Part shown: positions 5,834 to 6,416 of the stretch, piece after piece
Numbering within the stretch: the first letter of the stretch is position 1
Layout: every line of letters starts with the position of its first letter
Origin: DATILL01 sp035476575
GTDB lineage: Bacteria; Actinomycetota; Actinomycetes; Mycobacteriales; JACQDL01
DNA length: 6,416 nt
Assembly: GCA_035476575.1 (NCBI GenBank)
Contig: DATILL010000046.1
Location: 1-6,416 of the forward strand
Direction: 5' to 3'
Made by a program: the position numbers and the translations under genes
Notes under the pieces: generated by a model
The model's input: the letters and a program-made list of their open reading frames with translations, nothing else
What the model was told of the DNA's origin: nothing
Database searches by the model: none

Positions 5834-6021
5834 CGCTCCTCGTCTCGGAGAGCCCTCAGCAGCTCGCCCGCCTCGGAGCCGGGCGCAGCCTTGTGCGTCG
5901 GCATCGGGATCGGCCCGGAGACCGTCGCCGGGATGGCGCGGCCGGCGGCGACCCAGTCATCGAGCGCTCCGGGGATGGAGGCTGGCACGATCCGCCCATC
6001 TGCCCGGCTGTCCTGTTCCAC
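5830..6021 (-). CDS. vapB: VapB-type antitoxin, apparently short of its N-terminal domain
   Basis: A 63-residue frame from GTG 6021 whose TGA overlaps the vapC start by four bases. GRIVPAS (9-15), LDDWVAAGRAIPAT (20-33) and the end ELLRALRDEER (53-63) resemble the linker and toxin-binding tail of Phd-type VapB antitoxins. The usual N-terminal Phd DNA-binding segment (about 35 residues, with an RE.R....S..L.RV..GE pattern) is missing: a TAG lies four codons upstream of the GTG in the same frame, and the other frames upstream do not show it. It may therefore be a truncated antitoxin that still binds VapC but cannot repress its promoter, or a different short class. The GTG start has only a weak ribosome site. 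Assignment rests on the coupling with vapC and on the tail pattern. Confidence 0.7.
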   Translation of the reverse strand: MEQDSRADGRIVPASIPGALDDWVAAGRAIPATVSGPIPMPTHKAAPGSEAGELLRALRDEER

Positions 6022-6038
6022 CCAGTCACCGTACTATT

Positions 6039-6055
6039 CGCATATCCCCCATGCG
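6039..6055. promoter_or_regulatory. AT-rich inverted repeat between vapB and aac(2')
   Basis: CGCAT (6039-6043) and ATGCG (6051-6055) form a short inverted repeat beside TACTAT (6032-6037), the most AT-rich spot in this divergent gap. It could hold promoter -10 elements for either gene, and an operator. No matching -35 boxes are clear. Confidence 0.25.
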
Positions 6056-6159
6056 TCGCTCCAATGGGCAATCTGCACACGAGCTACCACACCCGGCTCA
6101 CGAGCGCGTTCGCGGCAGGCGGTGGCCAGGGCGGGGTGCGGGCGGGGAGGATGAGGCAG

Positions 6160-6416
6160 GTGGCTGAGGTGCGTACCGCCCATACCGCCGACCTGGACGC
6201 CGGCATCCTGAAGGCGGCACGAGCCCTTCTCGACGATGTCTTCGCGGGGGACATGACCGACCATGACTGGGAGCACGCCTTGGGCGGGGTGCACGCCTTG
6301 GCGTGGGAGGGTGCCGAGCTCGTCGGGCACGCGGCGGTGGTCCAGCGGCGGCTGCTGCATGGTGGGCGGGCGCTGCGCACCGGCTATGTCGAGGGTGTCG
6401 GGGTGCGCGCGGACCG
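6160..6416 (+). CDS. aac(2'): Aminoglycoside 2'-N-acetyltransferase, N-terminal part (runs off the window)
   Basis: The first 85 codons of a GNAT acetyltransferase that continues past the right edge. DWEHALGGVHAL (36-47), HAAVVQRRLL (57-66) and GYVEGVGVRAD (75-85) closely match the N-terminal half of AAC(2')-I enzymes, recalled from mycobacterial AAC(2')-Ic with DWEHTLGG, HAAVIQRRL and GYVEGVAVRAD. The window ends just before the acetyl-CoA pyrophosphate loop (R-x-x-G-x-G/A). GTG 6160 is chosen because GGGAGG ends 9 bases before it; the ATG at 6151 directly abuts that site, and choosing it would add MRQ. The gene is divergent from the vapB-like antitoxin. It would confer or contribute to resistance to aminoglycosides with a 2'-amino group; AAC(2') enzymes are often chromosomal in actinobacteria. 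The C-terminal end of a like gene, in the same orientation, opens the window. Confidence 0.93.
   Translation, partial: MAEVRTAHTADLDAGILKAARALLDDVFAGDMTDHDWEHALGGVHALAWEGAELVGHAAVVQRRLLHGGRALRTGYVEGVGVRAD

Noticed and set aside
5399..6154. Plus-strand open frame of 251 codons across the vapBC region
   Set aside because: Gly-rich antisense shadow of vapC, whose catalytic residues and coupling to vapB are clear.

Overview
The window is GC-rich DNA with strongly G/C-biased third codon positions. It carries a ROK repressor, an AAC(2') aminoglycoside acetyltransferase and toxin-antitoxin pairs with ATGA start/stop overlaps. This points to a high-GC actinomycete, probably of the Micromonospora/Actinoplanes type; that placement is an inference from gene content and codon use.

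Left part (1-2707): the window opens with the last 45 codons of an aac(2')-type gene. Next, on the minus strand, are a 33-residue hydrophobic peptide gene and, just upstream of it, a TIM-barrel sugar phosphate isomerase/epimerase. These face away from a ROK-family repressor on the plus strand. The gap between them (about 1287-1465) has a good minus-strand promoter and a 15-bp inverted repeat just downstream of its -10 box. This looks like a sugar-responsive locus in which the ROK protein controls the isomerase-peptide unit and perhaps itself.

Middle part (2708-4670): an Abi_2-type (HEPN) gene on the minus strand sits between regions with little intact coding. Its 5' leader has an 8-bp perfect hairpin whose loop can pair with sequence further upstream. 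To its right are decayed remains: a frameshifted plus-strand fragment and a minus-strand beta-propeller (PQQ-like repeat) pseudogene with several frame changes and an internal 36-bp repeat.

Right part (4671-6150): two small toxin-antitoxin modules converge. One is a plus-strand pair of an unclassified antitoxin and a RelE/ParE-fold toxin. The other is a minus-strand VapBC pair whose antitoxin seems to lack its usual N-terminal DNA-binding half. A GC-rich hairpin lies between the modules.

Right edge (6151-6416): the first 85 codons of an aac(2') gene begin here on the plus strand. The window therefore starts inside the 3' end of one aac(2') reading frame and ends inside the 5' half of another, in the same orientation and about 6 kb apart. 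This suggests two copies flanking an island, or a tandem duplication whose unit is slightly longer than the window.
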